This document shows, piece by piece, positions 1 through 12,932 of a stretch of 64,000 bases of DNA. Where the stretch lies: positions 186,001 through 250,000 of the forward strand of contig NZ_JAENHP010000004.1 in assembly GCF_016834655.1 (NCBI RefSeq), given 5' to 3'. The stretch is from Paractinoplanes ovalisporus. GTDB lineage: Bacteria; Actinomycetota; Actinomycetes; Mycobacteriales; Micromonosporaceae. The position numbers and the translations under genes were made by a program. The notes beneath the pieces were generated by a model that made no database searches, was not told where the DNA came from, and saw nothing but the letters and a program-made list of their open reading frames with translations. Numbering within the stretch: position 1 is the stretch's first letter; each line of letters opens with the position of its first letter.

Positions 1-2248
1 CGGGATATTCCTCGATCGGCGTCCGCTTCGCATACCCACCGTCGGTGGCGACCAACACATCCATGCCCTCCCGGACCACTTCCATGGCCAGGAGCTCGTC
101 GCTGCCGCTGAAGCGCATGCCGATGACGCCCGAGGTGGCCCTACCCATAGGACGCAGCGCCTCGTCGGTTGCGTTGAATCGGATCGCCTGAGCATTTTTG
201 GAGACGAGCAGAAGATCGTTCTCCGGTGCCGCCAGCGTCGCGCCCACCAACTCGTCGTCCTCCCGCAGGTTGATGGCGATGATGCCACCGCTGCGGTTGG
301 AGTCAAATTCCTCGAGCCGGGTCTTCTTCACGAGCCCATTCTTGGTGGCGAGCACAAGGTACGGCTCGACCTGGTAGTTCGGGATCTGGATGACCTGGGC
401 GATGTGCTCGTCGGGCTGGAACGCGAGCAGGTTCGCGACGTGCTGACCCTTGGCCACCCGGGCCGCCTCGGGAAGCTCGTACGTCTTGGCCCGATAGACG
501 CGGCCCTTGTTCGTGAAGAACAGGATCCAGTCGTGGGTCGAGATCACGAAGAAGTGCGACACGATGTCGTCCTGCCGCAGCGTGGCGCCGCTCACACCCT
601 TGCCGCCGCGCTTCTGCGAGCGGTAGAGGTCGACCTTGGTGCGCTTCGCGTATCCCGTACGTGTGATGGTCACCACAACGTCTTCGCGGGTGATGAGGTC
701 TTCCATCGAGACCTCGCCGTCGAACGGGATGATCTGCGTACGACGCTCGTCGCCGTACTTCTGCACGATCTCGCCGAGCTCCTCGGAGACGATCGCCCGC
801 TGCCGCTCCGGCTTGGCCAGGATGTCCTTGAGGTCGGCGATCTCGAGCTCGATCTTGGCCAGCTCGTCGATGATGCGCTGGCGCTCGAGGGCGGCCAGGC
901 GGCGCAGCTGCATGTCGAGGATCGCGGTGGCCTGCACCTCGTCGACGTCGAGCAGCTGCATCAGGCCCTGACGCGAGTCTTCGACCGTCGGCGAGCGCCG
1001 GATCAGGGCGATGACCTCGTCGAGCATGTCGAGCGCCTTGACCAGGCCGCGCAGGATGTGGGCGCGCTCCTCGGCCTTGCGCAGACGGAAGGCCGTACGC
1101 CTGCGGATGACCTCGATCTGGTGGTCGACGTAGTAGCGGATGAACTGGGCCAGGTTCAGCGTGCGGGGCACGCCGTCGACCAGGGCCAGCATGTTCGCGC
1201 CGAACGTCTCCTGCAGCTGGGTGTGCTTGTAGAGGTTGTTGAGCACCACCTTGGCGACCGCGTCCCGCTTGAGGACGATGATCAACCGCATTCCCGTACG
1301 CCCGGACGACTCGTCCTTGATGTCGGCGATGCCGGTGAGCTTGCCCTCCTTGACCAGCTCGGCCACGCGTTCGGCCAGGTTGTCGGGGTTGACCTGGTAG
1401 GGCAGCTCGGTGACGACCAGCTGGGGACGGCCGCGCGGGTCCTCCTCGACCTCGACCACGGCCCGCATGCGGATCGAGCCGCGGCCGGTGCGGTACGCGT
1501 CCTGGATCGCCTGCCGGCCCACGATCAGCCCGTACGTCGGGAAGTCGGGACCCTGGACGAGCTCGAGCATCGCTTCGAGCGCGGTCGCCTCGTCGGAGTC
1601 CGGGTTGTCGAGCTGCCACTGCACGGCGGCCGCGATCTCGCGCAGGTTGTGCGGCGGGATCTTGGTGGCCATGCCGACGGCGATGCCCTCGGAGCCGTTG
1701 ACCAGCAGGTTCGGGAAGCGCGCGGGCAGGATCGTCGGTTCCTGCGTACGACCGTCGTAGTTGTCCTGCATGTCGACGGTGTCTTCGTCGATGTCCCGCA
1801 GCATCTCCATGGCGAGAGGCGAGAGCTTCGACTCGGTGTAGCGCATGGCCGCCGGCGGGTCGTTGCCGGGCGAGCCGAAGTTGCCGTTGCCGTCGATCAG
1901 CGGATAGCGCAGCGACCACGGCTGGCCCATGCGCACCAGGGCGTCGTAGATCGACGAGTCGCCGTGGGGGTGGTAGTTGCCCATCACGTCGCCGACGACG
2001 CGGGCGCACTTGACGTAGCCGCGGTCGGGCCGGAAGCCGGAGTCGTACATCGCGTAAAGGATCTTGCGGTGTACGGGCTTGAGGCCGTCGCGGACGTCGG
2101 GCAGCGCGCGGCCCACGATCACGCTCATCGCGTAGTCGAGGTAGGAACGCTGCATCTCGACCTCGAGGCCGACGGGCTCGACCCGCTGGGCCACGCCGCC
2201 GGTGTCCGGGGCCTCGTCGCCGTCGGGCGCTTCGGGAGTGTCAGTCAC
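1..2248 (-). CDS. gyrA: DNA gyrase subunit A (3' end outside window)
   Basis: Breakage-reunion subunit of DNA gyrase, which introduces negative supercoils using ATP hydrolysed by GyrB. The minus-strand frame opens with a GTG at 2248. 749 codons are visible and the frame is still open at base 1, so about 80-100 residues of the usual ~840 are missing. The catalytic tyrosine is Tyr137 in MRYTE. The quinolone-determining segment [14 protein letters not shown] (residues 93-106) has Ser at the positions matching M. tuberculosis 90 and 91 and Asp at 94, which is not a classical resistance pattern. The GyrA-box QKRGGKG lies near residue 545 and starts the DNA-wrapping C-terminal domain. It lies 116 bp downstream of gyrB on the same strand, and that gap carries DnaA-box-like sequences. 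Confidence 0.97.
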   Translation of the reverse strand, partial: MTDTPEAPDGDEAPDTGGVAQRVEPVGLEVEMQRSYLDYAMSVIVGRALPDVRDGLKPVHRKILYAMYDSGFRPDRGYVKCARVVGDVMGNYHPHGDSSIYDALVRMGQPWSLRYPLIDGNGNFGSPGNDPPAAMRYTESKLSPLAMEMLRDIDEDTVDMQDNYDGRTQEPTILPARFPNLLVNGSEGIAVGMATKIPPHNLREIAAAVQWQLDNPDSDEATALEAMLELVQGPDFPTYGLIVGRQAIQDAYRTGRGSIRMRAVVEVEEDPRGRPQLVVTELPYQVNPDNLAERVAELVKEGKLTGIADIKDESSGRTGMRLIIVLKRDAVAKVVLNNLYKHTQLQETFGANMLALVDGVPRTLNLAQFIRYYVDHQIEVIRRRTAFRLRKAEERAHILRGLVKALDMLDEVIALIRRSPTVEDSRQGLMQLLDVDEVQATAILDMQLRRLAALERQRIIDELAKIELEIADLKDILAKPERQRAIVSEELGEIVQKYGDERRTQIIPFDGEVSMEDLITREDVVVTITRTGYAKRTKVDLYRSQKRGGKGVSGATLRQDDIVSHFFVISTHDWILFFTNKGRVYRAKTYELPEAARVAKGQHVANLLAFQPDEHIAQVIQIPNYQVEPYLVLATKNGLVKKTRLEEFDSNRSGGIIAINLREDDELVGATLAAPENDLLLVSKNAQAIRFNATDEALRPMGRATSGVIGMRFSGSDELLAMEVVREGMDVLVATDGGYAKRTPIEEYP

Positions 2249-2304
2249 TGTTAACCCTTACTCAAGGTAAAACCAGACATGTACGGCGAAACTACGCATC
2301 CTGC

Positions 2305-2345
2305 TGTGGATAACGTTGTGGAAAGCCCGGGGACGCTGTGGATAC
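2305..2345. promoter_or_regulatory. DnaA-box pair in the gyrB-gyrA gap
   Basis: TGTGGATAA at 2305-2313 is the exact reverse complement of the consensus box TTATCCACA. TGTGGATAC at 2337-2345 is a one-mismatch copy. Both lie in the 116-bp gap just upstream of gyrA. DnaA binding here could affect gyrA expression. The boxes are seen; the role is inferred. Confidence 0.5.
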
Positions 2346-2364
2346 AGCTCCCCCGGGCGGCCAT

Positions 2365-4874
<2,510 letters not shown>

Positions 4875-5441
4875 ATGGCGCACGACAAGGGGCTGGAGAA
4901 CGTCGCGGTGCACTGGCCGCGGACGAATCAGTACTACGACCCGGTGGCTCCCGCCGAGTTCGTCGACTTCGGGGCGATCGCCGACGCGCCCGAGATCGCC
5001 GCGCCCACCGGAGCCCTGGCGCTGCACATCGCCAAGACCGGCACGGTGCGCGCCACGGCGTACACGGAACTTGTTGATCTTCTGCTGGGTCTCGACGGCG
5101 TGCTCTACGCCACCGACGCCGCGGCCGAGGACGAAGATCCGGTGATCGACCCGGACGGCTGTGCGTGGATCGCCGGCGGCCTGGAGCGGTTCGTCGAGGG
5201 CCACGAGCAGCACGGCGACCTGGTCACGTTCGACTCGGTGGCCGCCGTCATGCGCAACGCGGTCGCCGCCGGCCGGCTCGCCGAGCAGCAGCTGCGCTGG
5301 CTCGACCAGCGGCTGTCGGCCCTGCGCGACGACGCCGGCAACGCGCCGCACTGGAGCTTCGCGCGCTCCGAGCTGGCCATCCTGGCCGGTTTCTACCGTC
5401 GCTGCGCCGAGCGGGGCTTCGCGGTCTTTGCCGACTACTGA
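4875..5441 (+). CDS. Hypothetical protein, 188 aa
   Basis: No family recognised. The start is the ATG at 4875, preceded by a strong ribosome site (GAGGAGGGG, 4857-4865). A longer reading from 4830 would precede that site and is rejected. The product is acidic (several Asp/Glu-rich stretches such as DAAAEDED), has no signal peptide or membrane segment, and its second half is rich in Ala and Arg and probably helical (RRCAERGF near the C-terminus). It is on the plus strand, opposite to the replication operon around it, and is followed within about 25 bp by the leucine-rich-repeat-variant gene, so the two probably form an operon. Coding is supported by the ribosome site and sustained codon usage. 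Confidence 0.75.
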   Translation: MAHDKGLENVAVHWPRTNQYYDPVAPAEFVDFGAIADAPEIAAPTGALALHIAKTGTVRATAYTELVDLLLGLDGVLYATDAAAEDEDPVIDPDGCAWIAGGLERFVEGHEQHGDLVTFDSVAAVMRNAVAAGRLAEQQLRWLDQRLSALRDDAGNAPHWSFARSELAILAGFYRRCAERGFAVFADY

Positions 5442-5463
5442 GCCTTTCCGCGACCGGGAGGCG

Positions 5464-6891
5464 GTGTTGCGCGGCATCGCCCGCAACCCCGCCGCACCGG
5501 TAACTGTGCTGCTCAGCCTGCTGGAGACGGCCCCCGAAGCCCTCCGCCGGGCCCTGCCGCGACGCGCCGATGTGCCGCGCCCGCTGCAGGAAGCGATCAT
5601 GGCCGGGGGCCGGGCCGGCGGGCTGCTCGGCGCCCTGGCCGATCACCCGGCGACCGATCCCGATCTGCAAAGGCGTCTGCTCGCCACGCCCGACTGGCGC
5701 CTGCGGGTGCGCGTGATTCCGCACATGCGGCTCACCGACGACGAGCTGGGGACGCTGCTGACCGAGGTCGCCGAGCTGCGGCCCGAAGACCTGCTCACGC
5801 CGGCCGAGGCCTTCGGCGAGCTGGAGTTCCTGACCAGGCACGACCCCCGGCTCCACGCCGCGGCCGCGGTCCATCCCGATCCGCGGATCCGGTTGTATGC
5901 CGTCTGGATCCCGGAACACCTGCCACGCCTGCTCACCGACCCGGTGGACGAGGTCCGGCGGGCCGCCGAACGGCAACGGGACGAGAACAGCCGGCTCCGG
6001 GAACCCGCCGATCTGCCGTCACATCACAGCCACGGGTTCTGGTGGGTGCTGCAGCAGCCGCTCTCGCGGGCCCTGGTCGATCAGGTGCTGTCCGATGAGC
6101 AGGCGCTCTACTTCGTCGGGCCCAACCCGTCGACACCGCCCGACGTGGTCGAGTCGCTGCTCCGGCACCCCTCGGCCCGAGTGCGGCGGCGCCTCGCCGA
6201 ACGGGCCGACCTGACCGGGGACCAGCTGCTGGTGCTCGCGGCCGACCCCGACGCCGGTGTGCGGACCCGGGTGTCGGTGCATCCCGGCCTGACCGAGGAG
6301 CAGCGGGCCGGCATCGACATCGACGTCACGACGGTGCCGGAGGACGGGCATTACGGGCCGGCCCGGACGTGCCCGGCTCACGACCAGCCCCGGCACGGCG
6401 ATTCCCGGACGCCGTCGTGGGAGGACGCGCTGCGGTGGGCGCGGTCGGTCAATCCGCTGCTGCGGCGGCGTGCGGCCCGCCATCCCGAGGTCACGCCGGC
6501 CACCGACGACCCCGATTTGGGCGTACGGGTCCTGACCGCCCTGCACAACCCGGCCGCGCCGCCGTCGCTCCTGGTCGACTGCTTCCTCGCGCACGACGGC
6601 TGTGGACGGGTCCAGCTCGGTGCGCACCCGCGGTTCCCGGTCGAAGGGCTGGCACGGTTCGCCGACCACGACGATCCCGCGGTACGGCGGCTGGCGGCGC
6701 GCGATCCACAGGTCGATCCACAGGTGGTTGCGCGGCTGCTCGGGGACCCGTCCCGTCGCGTACGGGAAGCAATGAGCTCTTGCCCACAGCTGCCGGTGGA
6801 CCGGATCCTGGCCTTGCTCAACGACCCTGACCTGGCCGAACACGCCGCCGCGAACCCGTCGCTGCCGATCGGGCGGGTCTATCAGCCGTAG
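5464..6891 (+). CDS. Leucine-rich-repeat-variant / HEAT-like repeat protein
   Basis: About 475 residues from GTG 5464. TTG 5467 (better spaced from GGGAGG at 5456-5461) and TTG 5428 are alternatives in the same frame. The protein is built almost wholly of degenerate ~24-residue repeats containing patterns such as [63 protein letters not shown] and AANPSLPIG. This matches the leucine-rich-repeat-variant architecture of stacked helices, usually a protein-binding scaffold. It has no signal peptide, membrane segment or catalytic motif. Its end overlaps the convergent dciA stop by 10 bp. Its partners are unknown. Its position inside the gyrase/recF cluster does not by itself show a replication role. 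Confidence 0.75.
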   Translation: MLRGIARNPAAPVTVLLSLLETAPEALRRALPRRADVPRPLQEAIMAGGRAGGLLGALADHPATDPDLQRRLLATPDWRLRVRVIPHMRLTDDELGTLLTEVAELRPEDLLTPAEAFGELEFLTRHDPRLHAAAAVHPDPRIRLYAVWIPEHLPRLLTDPVDEVRRAAERQRDENSRLREPADLPSHHSHGFWWVLQQPLSRALVDQVLSDEQALYFVGPNPSTPPDVVESLLRHPSARVRRRLAERADLTGDQLLVLAADPDAGVRTRVSVHPGLTEEQRAGIDIDVTTVPEDGHYGPARTCPAHDQPRHGDSRTPSWEDALRWARSVNPLLRRRAARHPEVTPATDDPDLGVRVLTALHNPAAPPSLLVDCFLAHDGCGRVQLGAHPRFPVEGLARFADHDDPAVRRLAARDPQVDPQVVARLLGDPSRRVREAMSSCPQLPVDRILALLNDPDLAEHAAANPSLPIGRVYQP

Positions 6892-7907
6892 GTGTCGCGC
6901 GGGCCCCGGCCCTGCACGCGGCGCGGGCCCTTGTTCCACGACGGGGCGGCCGGGCCGTGGATGTTGAGCTTGGTGACGACGTTGTGGCCGACCTCGCCGG
7001 CGATGTTGCGCAACAGGGTGGCCGCGAGCAGGCGCAGCTGCGTGGCCCAGGCGGTCGACTCGGCCTCGACCGTGAGCACGCCGGCGTCGAGCTTGACCGG
7101 GCGGCTGTGCGCGGCGATCTCGGGGCCGACCACCTTCTCCCAGGCGCCGAAAACCGTGGCCTCGGCCTTGGGGCGCTCCCAGCCGCGGGCCTTCATCAGG
7201 CGTTGCAGCATGTCGCCGAAGAGCTGGGGGTCGCGCGGGTCGGGGCCGGGACCGGAGTAACCACGGAGGCGCCGGCCTGATCCTTCGCCGGTGCCGGAAC
7301 GGCGGCGGGGATTACGGGCGGCGGCATCCCGGCGCTTGGCGAGCGCGGCGTCGAGCACGGCCCGCGCCAGCTGAGGCCCGGAAGCGCCCTCAGAGCCCTC
7401 CTGAGCCTCCGAACCGGCCGGGGCCCCGCCCGCACCATGGTCGACATCCGGCGCGGGCGCTGACGGGCTCTCACCGCGATCCCGGGACTTCCGGGAGCCG
7501 CCGCCGGACGCACGAGACCGGCTGGCGCCTTCACCAGGGTCGCGCGCCCAGTCGGGGCCGTCGTCGGGTTCGCGGGCCCAGTCGGCTTCGTCCGGGCGGT
7601 AGGGGGTGTCACCGGCCGCGGCCGACTCGGCCGTGTACCAGCCGTCGTCGACGTCGCCCAGCTCCTCGCGGGCCAGCCCCTGCCGGTCGGCCTGTGGATA
7701 AAACCGTTCCGCTGTGGACGGAGCGTCGGGGCGGTCGCCCCGGGCCCGCGGCGGGCGCTGCTCGCGGACGAGGTCGTCGCGCAGGCCGCGGGACAGGTCG
7801 GCGTTCCGTTCCCGGGCCAGACCCTGGTGGCGTTCGCGCACCATGTCGTCGTGCCGCTCCCGGTTGTGGCCCTCGCGCGGTTCGTCCTGATCCGGTTCAG
7901 ACGGCAC
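6882..7907 (-). CDS. dciA: DciA-type helicase-loading protein (DUF721) with long N-terminal extension
   Basis: DciA proteins load or activate the replicative helicase DnaB in bacteria lacking DnaC/DnaI. This one is 341 residues, whereas the mycobacterial homologue is under 200. The conserved DUF721 domain is the last ~115 residues ([20 protein letters not shown], then [20 protein letters not shown], then [19 protein letters not shown]). The first ~190 residues are charged and low complexity and include four 8-residue repeats of the type RERHDDMV (residues 16-47). The GTG start at 7907 overlaps the recF stop by 11 nt, suggesting translational coupling. A perfect DnaA-box sequence (7693-7701) lies inside the coding sequence. 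The domain call is secure; the role of the extension is unknown. Confidence 0.88.
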   Translation of the reverse strand: MPSEPDQDEPREGHNRERHDDMVRERHQGLARERNADLSRGLRDDLVREQRPPRARGDRPDAPSTAERFYPQADRQGLAREELGDVDDGWYTAESAAAGDTPYRPDEADWAREPDDGPDWARDPGEGASRSRASGGGSRKSRDRGESPSAPAPDVDHGAGGAPAGSEAQEGSEGASGPQLARAVLDAALAKRRDAAARNPRRRSGTGEGSGRRLRGYSGPGPDPRDPQLFGDMLQRLMKARGWERPKAEATVFGAWEKVVGPEIAAHSRPVKLDAGVLTVEAESTAWATQLRLLAATLLRNIAGEVGHNVVTKLNIHGPAAPSWNKGPRRVQGRGPRDTYG

Positions 7908-9027
7908 GGCTCACCGACCCCGTAGTGACATCGAAGCGCGCGCCCCGCAGGGCGGCCGGCACGTCCTCGGGGACGGCGCACGTGACCAGCAGCTGCGACG
8001 CGTCCGAGACCAGGGCGGCGAGGCGGTCGCGGCGGCCGCCGTCCAGCTCGGCGAAGACGTCGTCGAGCACCAGCACCGGCTCGATGCCGTCCGAGCGCAG
8101 CAGGTCATAGGCGGCCAGGCGCAACGCCAGCGCGAACGACCACGACTCGCCGTGGCTCGCGTATCCCTTGGCGGGCAGGTCGCCCAGCGCCAGGGTCATG
8201 TCGTCGCGGTGCGGGCCGACCAGGGTGGTGCCCCGCTCGATCTCGGCCGGGCGCCGTTCCTCCAGCGAGCCGAGCAGTGCCTGCTGCAATGCCTCGCGAT
8301 CCGGTGTGAGGCCGTCACCGAGCCGGGAGGCGTACGCGATGGAAGCCGTTGACCTTCCGGCCGCGACCGCGTCGTAGGCCTTGGTCAGGTGCGGCCCGAG
8401 GGCGGCGGCCAGCTCGATCCGGCCGGCCAGCAGCTCGGCGCCGTGGTGGGCGAGATGCTGGTCCCAGACTGCGAGCGTGGAGAGATCCTGCCCCCGGTTC
8501 CCGCCGACCTTGCGGGTCAGATACGCCGTACGCAGGAGGGCGTTGCGCTGCTTGACGACCCGGTCGTAGTCGGACCGCACGCCGGCGTAGCGGGGCTGGC
8601 GGGCGACGAGCAGATCGTCGAGGTAGCGGCGCCGCTCGGAGGGGTCACCGCGCACCAGCTCGAGGTCTTCGGGAGCGAACAGCACCATACGCAGCGCGCC
8701 CAGCACCTCGCGCGGGCGGCGCACCGGCGAGCGGTTGAGCCGGGCCCGGTTCGCCCGTCCGGGAACGATCTCCAGCTCGACCAGCAGTTCGCGTCCCTCG
8801 TGGACGATCGCGCAGCGGATCACGGCCGAGGCCGCCCCCGCCCGCACGAGGGGAGCGTCGGTGGCCACCCGGTGACTGTCCAGAGTGGCCACATAGCCCA
8901 GAGCTTCGATCAGGTTGGTCTTGCCCATGCCGTTCTGGCCGACCAGCACAGACACGCCGGGATCGAAGTCGACCGCCACCCGCTCGTAGGAACGGAAGTC
9001 GGCCAGCTCGACCCGGCGTACGTACAC
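7897..9027 (-). CDS. recF: DNA replication/repair protein RecF
   Basis: SMC-like ATPase that helps RecO/RecR load RecA at single-strand gaps. 376 residues from a GTG at 9027. The N-terminus [15 protein letters not shown] is typical. Walker A is GQNGMGKTN (about residues 30-38), the signature region follows [10 protein letters not shown], and Walker B is [12 protein letters not shown] near residue 325. It begins 7 bp after gnd and overlaps dciA at its 3' end, so gnd-recF-dciA read as one minus-strand operon. Confidence 0.96.
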   Translation of the reverse strand: MYVRRVELADFRSYERVAVDFDPGVSVLVGQNGMGKTNLIEALGYVATLDSHRVATDAPLVRAGAASAVIRCAIVHEGRELLVELEIVPGRANRARLNRSPVRRPREVLGALRMVLFAPEDLELVRGDPSERRRYLDDLLVARQPRYAGVRSDYDRVVKQRNALLRTAYLTRKVGGNRGQDLSTLAVWDQHLAHHGAELLAGRIELAAALGPHLTKAYDAVAAGRSTASIAYASRLGDGLTPDREALQQALLGSLEERRPAEIERGTTLVGPHRDDMTLALGDLPAKGYASHGESWSFALALRLAAYDLLRSDGIEPVLVLDDVFAELDGGRRDRLAALVSDASQLLVTCAVPEDVPAALRGARFDVTTGSVSRAV

Positions 9028-9034
9028 GTGGGCC

Positions 9035-9907
<873 letters not shown>

Positions 9908-9942
9908 GGTGTCCCCCTAGATGAGCGTTGCTTCGTGCCCGG

Positions 9943-10008
9943 TGAAGATTATTCAGGCCGTTGGACACCTAAGCGGTGACCTGCGGCAAATCGCCTGAAT
10001 AACCTTCA
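9943..10008. repeat. 16-bp inverted repeat between dnaN and gnd
   Basis: TGAAGATTATTCAGGC (9943-9958) is the reverse complement, with one mismatch, of GCCTGAATAACCTTCA (9993-10008), with a 34-bp spacer. It occupies most of the 104-bp gap after dnaN and upstream of gnd. It could be a two-site operator for gnd or a transcript hairpin ending dnaN. No U-tract follows, which favours an operator. Confidence 0.6.
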
Positions 10009-10011
10009 GTA

Positions 10012-11145
10012 TCAGCGGGTTACCCGGATCGGCATGATCAGATAGCGGTATCCCGGCACGATTTCGCCGTTTTCGGATGCGGGGGAGATCACAGCGGGCT
10101 TGAACGCGTCGACGAAGGACAGGATCGCGTTGGGCGAGCCCAGGTTCTGCAGGCCGTCGATGAGGTACTGCGGGTTGAAGCCGATCGTCAGCGCCTCACC
10201 GGTGAAGGTGGCCTCCATGGCCTCGCTGGCGCGCGCCTCCTCCGTCCCACCGGCCTCGACGACCAGACCGTCCTCACTGAAGCTCAGCAGCACCGGAGTG
10301 GTGCGTTCGGCCACCAGGGCCACACGGCGCACAACTTCGACGAGCGCGGCCACGCCGACCTGGGCCTGCGCGTTGCTGCTGGCCGGGAAGAGCGAGCGCA
10401 CCGGCGGGTAGTTGGCGCCGTCGAGCAGGCGGCTGGTGGTGCGGCGGGTGCCGCCGGCAAAACCGATCATGCCCTCGCCGGCGTTGCCCTGGGCCAGCGC
10501 GAGGATCACCGAGCCGCCGAGCGGGCCGAGGGTCTTGGCGGTGTCGTTCAGCGTCTTGGCCGGGACGAGCGAGTTGAGGCTGATCTCGGGGTCGTCCGGG
10601 TTCCACTCCATCTCGCGCATGGCGAGGCGGTAGCGGTCGGTGGCGAGCATGGCCATCGTGGAGCCGTTCAGCTCGATGCGCACGCCGGTCATCATCGGCA
10701 GCGTCTCGTCGCGGCCGGCGGCGATGGCCACCTGGGCCACGGCGGCGGCGAAGGCGGCGGCGTCGACCGTGCCGGCGCTCGACGGCATCTCGGGCAGGCT
10801 CGGGTAGTCCTCGACGGGCATCGTCGGCAGGGTGAAGCGGGCGCTGCCGCAGACGAGCTCGAGGTGGCTGCCGACGGCGGCGATGTCGACCGGCTTGGCC
10901 GGAAGCGCCTTGGTGATCTCGGCGAGCAGACGGCCGGAGACCAGAGCGGCGCCGTCGGCGTCGGCCTGCACGTCGACGGTGACCTGGCTGGACACCTCGT
11001 AGTCGAAGCCGGAGACCTGGAGGCGGCTGTCGGTGACGCGCAGCATGACGCCGGCGAGCACCGGCACCGACGGCCGGCTGGGCAGGCTCTTCGCCGTCCA
11101 CGCCACGGCGTCGGCGAGTGCGTCTCGCTCCACCCGGAACTTCAT
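10012..11145 (-). CDS. dnaN: DNA polymerase III sliding clamp (beta)
   Basis: Ring-shaped processivity clamp, 377 residues, from ATG 11145 with a GGAGG-type ribosome site just upstream (CGGAGGACAGC). Three clamp domains are present: MKFRVERDALADAVAWTAK at the N-terminus, then LPTMPVEDYPSLP and RIELNGSTMAMLATDRYRLA in the middle, and the peptide-pocket end YRYLIMPIRVTR at the C-terminus. It is the first gene on the dnaN side of oriC and is transcribed away from it. Confidence 0.97.
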   Translation of the reverse strand: MKFRVERDALADAVAWTAKSLPSRPSVPVLAGVMLRVTDSRLQVSGFDYEVSSQVTVDVQADADGAALVSGRLLAEITKALPAKPVDIAAVGSHLELVCGSARFTLPTMPVEDYPSLPEMPSSAGTVDAAAFAAAVAQVAIAAGRDETLPMMTGVRIELNGSTMAMLATDRYRLAMREMEWNPDDPEISLNSLVPAKTLNDTAKTLGPLGGSVILALAQGNAGEGMIGFAGGTRRTTSRLLDGANYPPVRSLFPASSNAQAQVGVAALVEVVRRVALVAERTTPVLLSFSEDGLVVEAGGTEEARASEAMEATFTGEALTIGFNPQYLIDGLQNLGSPNAILSFVDAFKPAVISPASENGEIVPGYRYLIMPIRVTR

Positions 11146-11703
11146 GCTGTCCTCCGCGTCGCTTCCTCGTATCGGGGGCGTCGTCGACCCCCACGAACCT
11201 TATTCGCCGAGCCGATCAGGGCCTAATCAGTGTCGACCACCATGGTGACGCCTGGTGACCCGCCCCGGTGGGTCCGGGGTGTGCCAGCCCTGCGTGTCCT
11301 GCTTCTCCAGCTTCTGGTCCTGCGTTTCGAGCTTTCCCGTACGTCGGCCGGGCCGAGCCCCATCAACGCAACGAACCATCGTGCCTTGTCGCAACCCCGC
11401 GGTCCTCGGTGCCGGTGCCGTCCTGCCACCACGTTCCCTGGAGCCACGTTTCCAGCGCCGACCAGCCTGCCCTAAGTCAGGTCGTCTCGGCGAGGTCGTC
11501 AGCGTGTCGATCTGTGCGCGTCCTGATGTGGTCTTCGGCCGTCGTCTTCGGCTGTGGTCCTCCGCTGTGGTGTTCGGCTGTTGTCTTCCGCTGTCGCTGG
11601 GCATCGGTCGTCCGGCGACCCCTCTCCTGGCTTCGGTGCGCTCTTCAAGACCTGAAGCACCGAGGAGCCGTCAGGCCGACGATCCACAAGTTCCACAACG
11701 CCG

Positions 11704-11739
11704 TTGATTTCTTTTTCTTCTCTTATAGAGATAACTAGT
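11704..11739. other. AT-rich tract, candidate DNA-unwinding element
   Basis: The most AT-rich run of the origin region (TTTCTTTTTCTTCTCTTATA followed by GAGATAACTAG) in otherwise about 65-70% GC DNA. It sits about 60 bp from the first DnaA-box-like site on the dnaN side, where unwinding elements usually lie. The role is inferred from composition and position. Confidence 0.55.
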
Positions 11740-12717
11740 CGTCTTCATCGGGCCTGTGCACACTGTGGAGAACTCAAGTTAGTGCAGGTCAAGAGGTTAT
11801 CCACCGGTGATTCACATGTGGGAAACCCGGGTATAAACCCGGGTCTGCGTCCACAGCCGGCGGGCCGATCGCGGTTGTCCACCGTTGTCCACCGGCTATC
11901 CACCGCTTATCCACCGGGTTTGTGCCCAGGTCTGTGGACAGCGTCGAGACGCTTCCGACCCGTCGTCCCCAGTTTCTTCAACAGGAAATCCACACGCTTC
12001 CACAGGCGGTGGAAACTCGGATGACTCTCCGTGTCTGTCCACATCGATTTCCCCAGGAGTTGTCCACATCTGTGGGGAGCGGCGAGGCCGGTTGTCCACC
12101 GCTGGGGATAAAAGCTGTGAATGCCTGTGGATTGGTGTGGACAACGTTGGCACGAAACCGTCGCGTCCCAACGTTGACAAACCAGGCCTGGGAACGGGCC
12201 GGTGCGAGGCCCGTCGGCGGTGATCGACGAGACCGGTCCGGGGATATAGACCGCCCACACCTGTGGAGAACTCACGCTTGTGCGCACAACCTGTGCACAT
12301 AGCCTGTGGACAAATGCTGCTGAATGCGGAGAATTACCTCGATCGGGCGACGAACAAAGCTGTGGATAACTTGGTCGTCCTTCGGGGACGACACCCTCTG
12401 GGCCCACGTCGGCACGACGAGTCGGGCCCTCACTGCCCACAACCGAGCCGGGCCCGAACGGCGTCCCAGGCACCCTGTGTGGAAGTCACCGCTGCCCTGT
12501 GGACAACTCGGCCTCTCCGCAAGTCTTCGCACGTCAGAGCACGCTCTGGCGCGTTCGTCGACCTGCGGCCTCCTACACACGGCCGGCGCGACGCGAGAAA
12601 TCCACAGCCCAAGACTGCAGCTCGGCTGTGTCCGGCGGCGCGGCTGCGTCAGGCGGCTCAGCTGGGTCAGGGCGCTCAGGTGGGGTCAGCGCGGGGCCCG
12701 ACATGCCGGCCCGACAC

Positions 12718-12870
12718 GCGATGCGATTCCCGTCCGCGAGATGCCGCCGCACCCCGAGGGCTGCGCCGAGGACGTCGTCGACGGACGCGTGATGCGATCC
12801 CGGCCGAGAGGGCGCCGCACAGCTCCGCGCGCGATGCGATCCCGTCCGCGAGGCGCCGCACCGCCCCGCG
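12718..12870. repeat. Three copies of a GATGCGATCCC repeat next to the dnaA stop
   Basis: Imperfect copies of GATGCGATCCCGTCCGCGAG followed by GCGCCGCAC begin near 12719, 12791 and 12833, between the last origin DnaA boxes and the 3' end of dnaA. They are not DnaA boxes. No function can be assigned. Confidence 0.5.
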
Positions 12871-12932
12871 CGAGAGGCGGTGACGGTGCGTGTGCGTGTG
12901 TTCAGCTGCGCACTCGCGTACTGGAAAAGGGG

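Larger units (their letters stand above)
11146..12932. other. Origin of replication (oriC), dnaN-dnaA intergenic region
   Basis: About 1.8 kb without a gene. Exact boxes TT(A/G)TCCACA in either orientation are at 12060-12068, 12136-12144, 12305-12313, 12361-12369 and 12498-12506. One-mismatch copies ending in CACC are at 11797-11805, 11875-11883, 11885-11893, 11907-11915 and 12092-12100. CTGTCCACA copies are at 11933-11941 (complement) and 12035-12043. A pyrimidine/AT-rich tract at 11704-11739 is the best unwinding candidate. A 10-bp direct repeat AAACCCGGGT occurs at 11823 and 11836. The 12.6-12.9 kb part, next to the dnaA stop, has few boxes. Box density and position between dnaA and dnaN make the oriC call strong. 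Confidence 0.93.

Noticed and set aside
404..2254. Long plus-strand open frame of 616 codons opposite gyrA
   Set aside because: It is the antisense shadow of gyrA; the product is Leu/Asp/His/Arg-rich with no family signature, typical of antisense frames in high-GC DNA.
4875..6891. Mobile-element insertion explaining the split gyrase cluster
   Set aside because: No transposase, integrase, terminal inverted repeats or target duplication could be seen at the edges.
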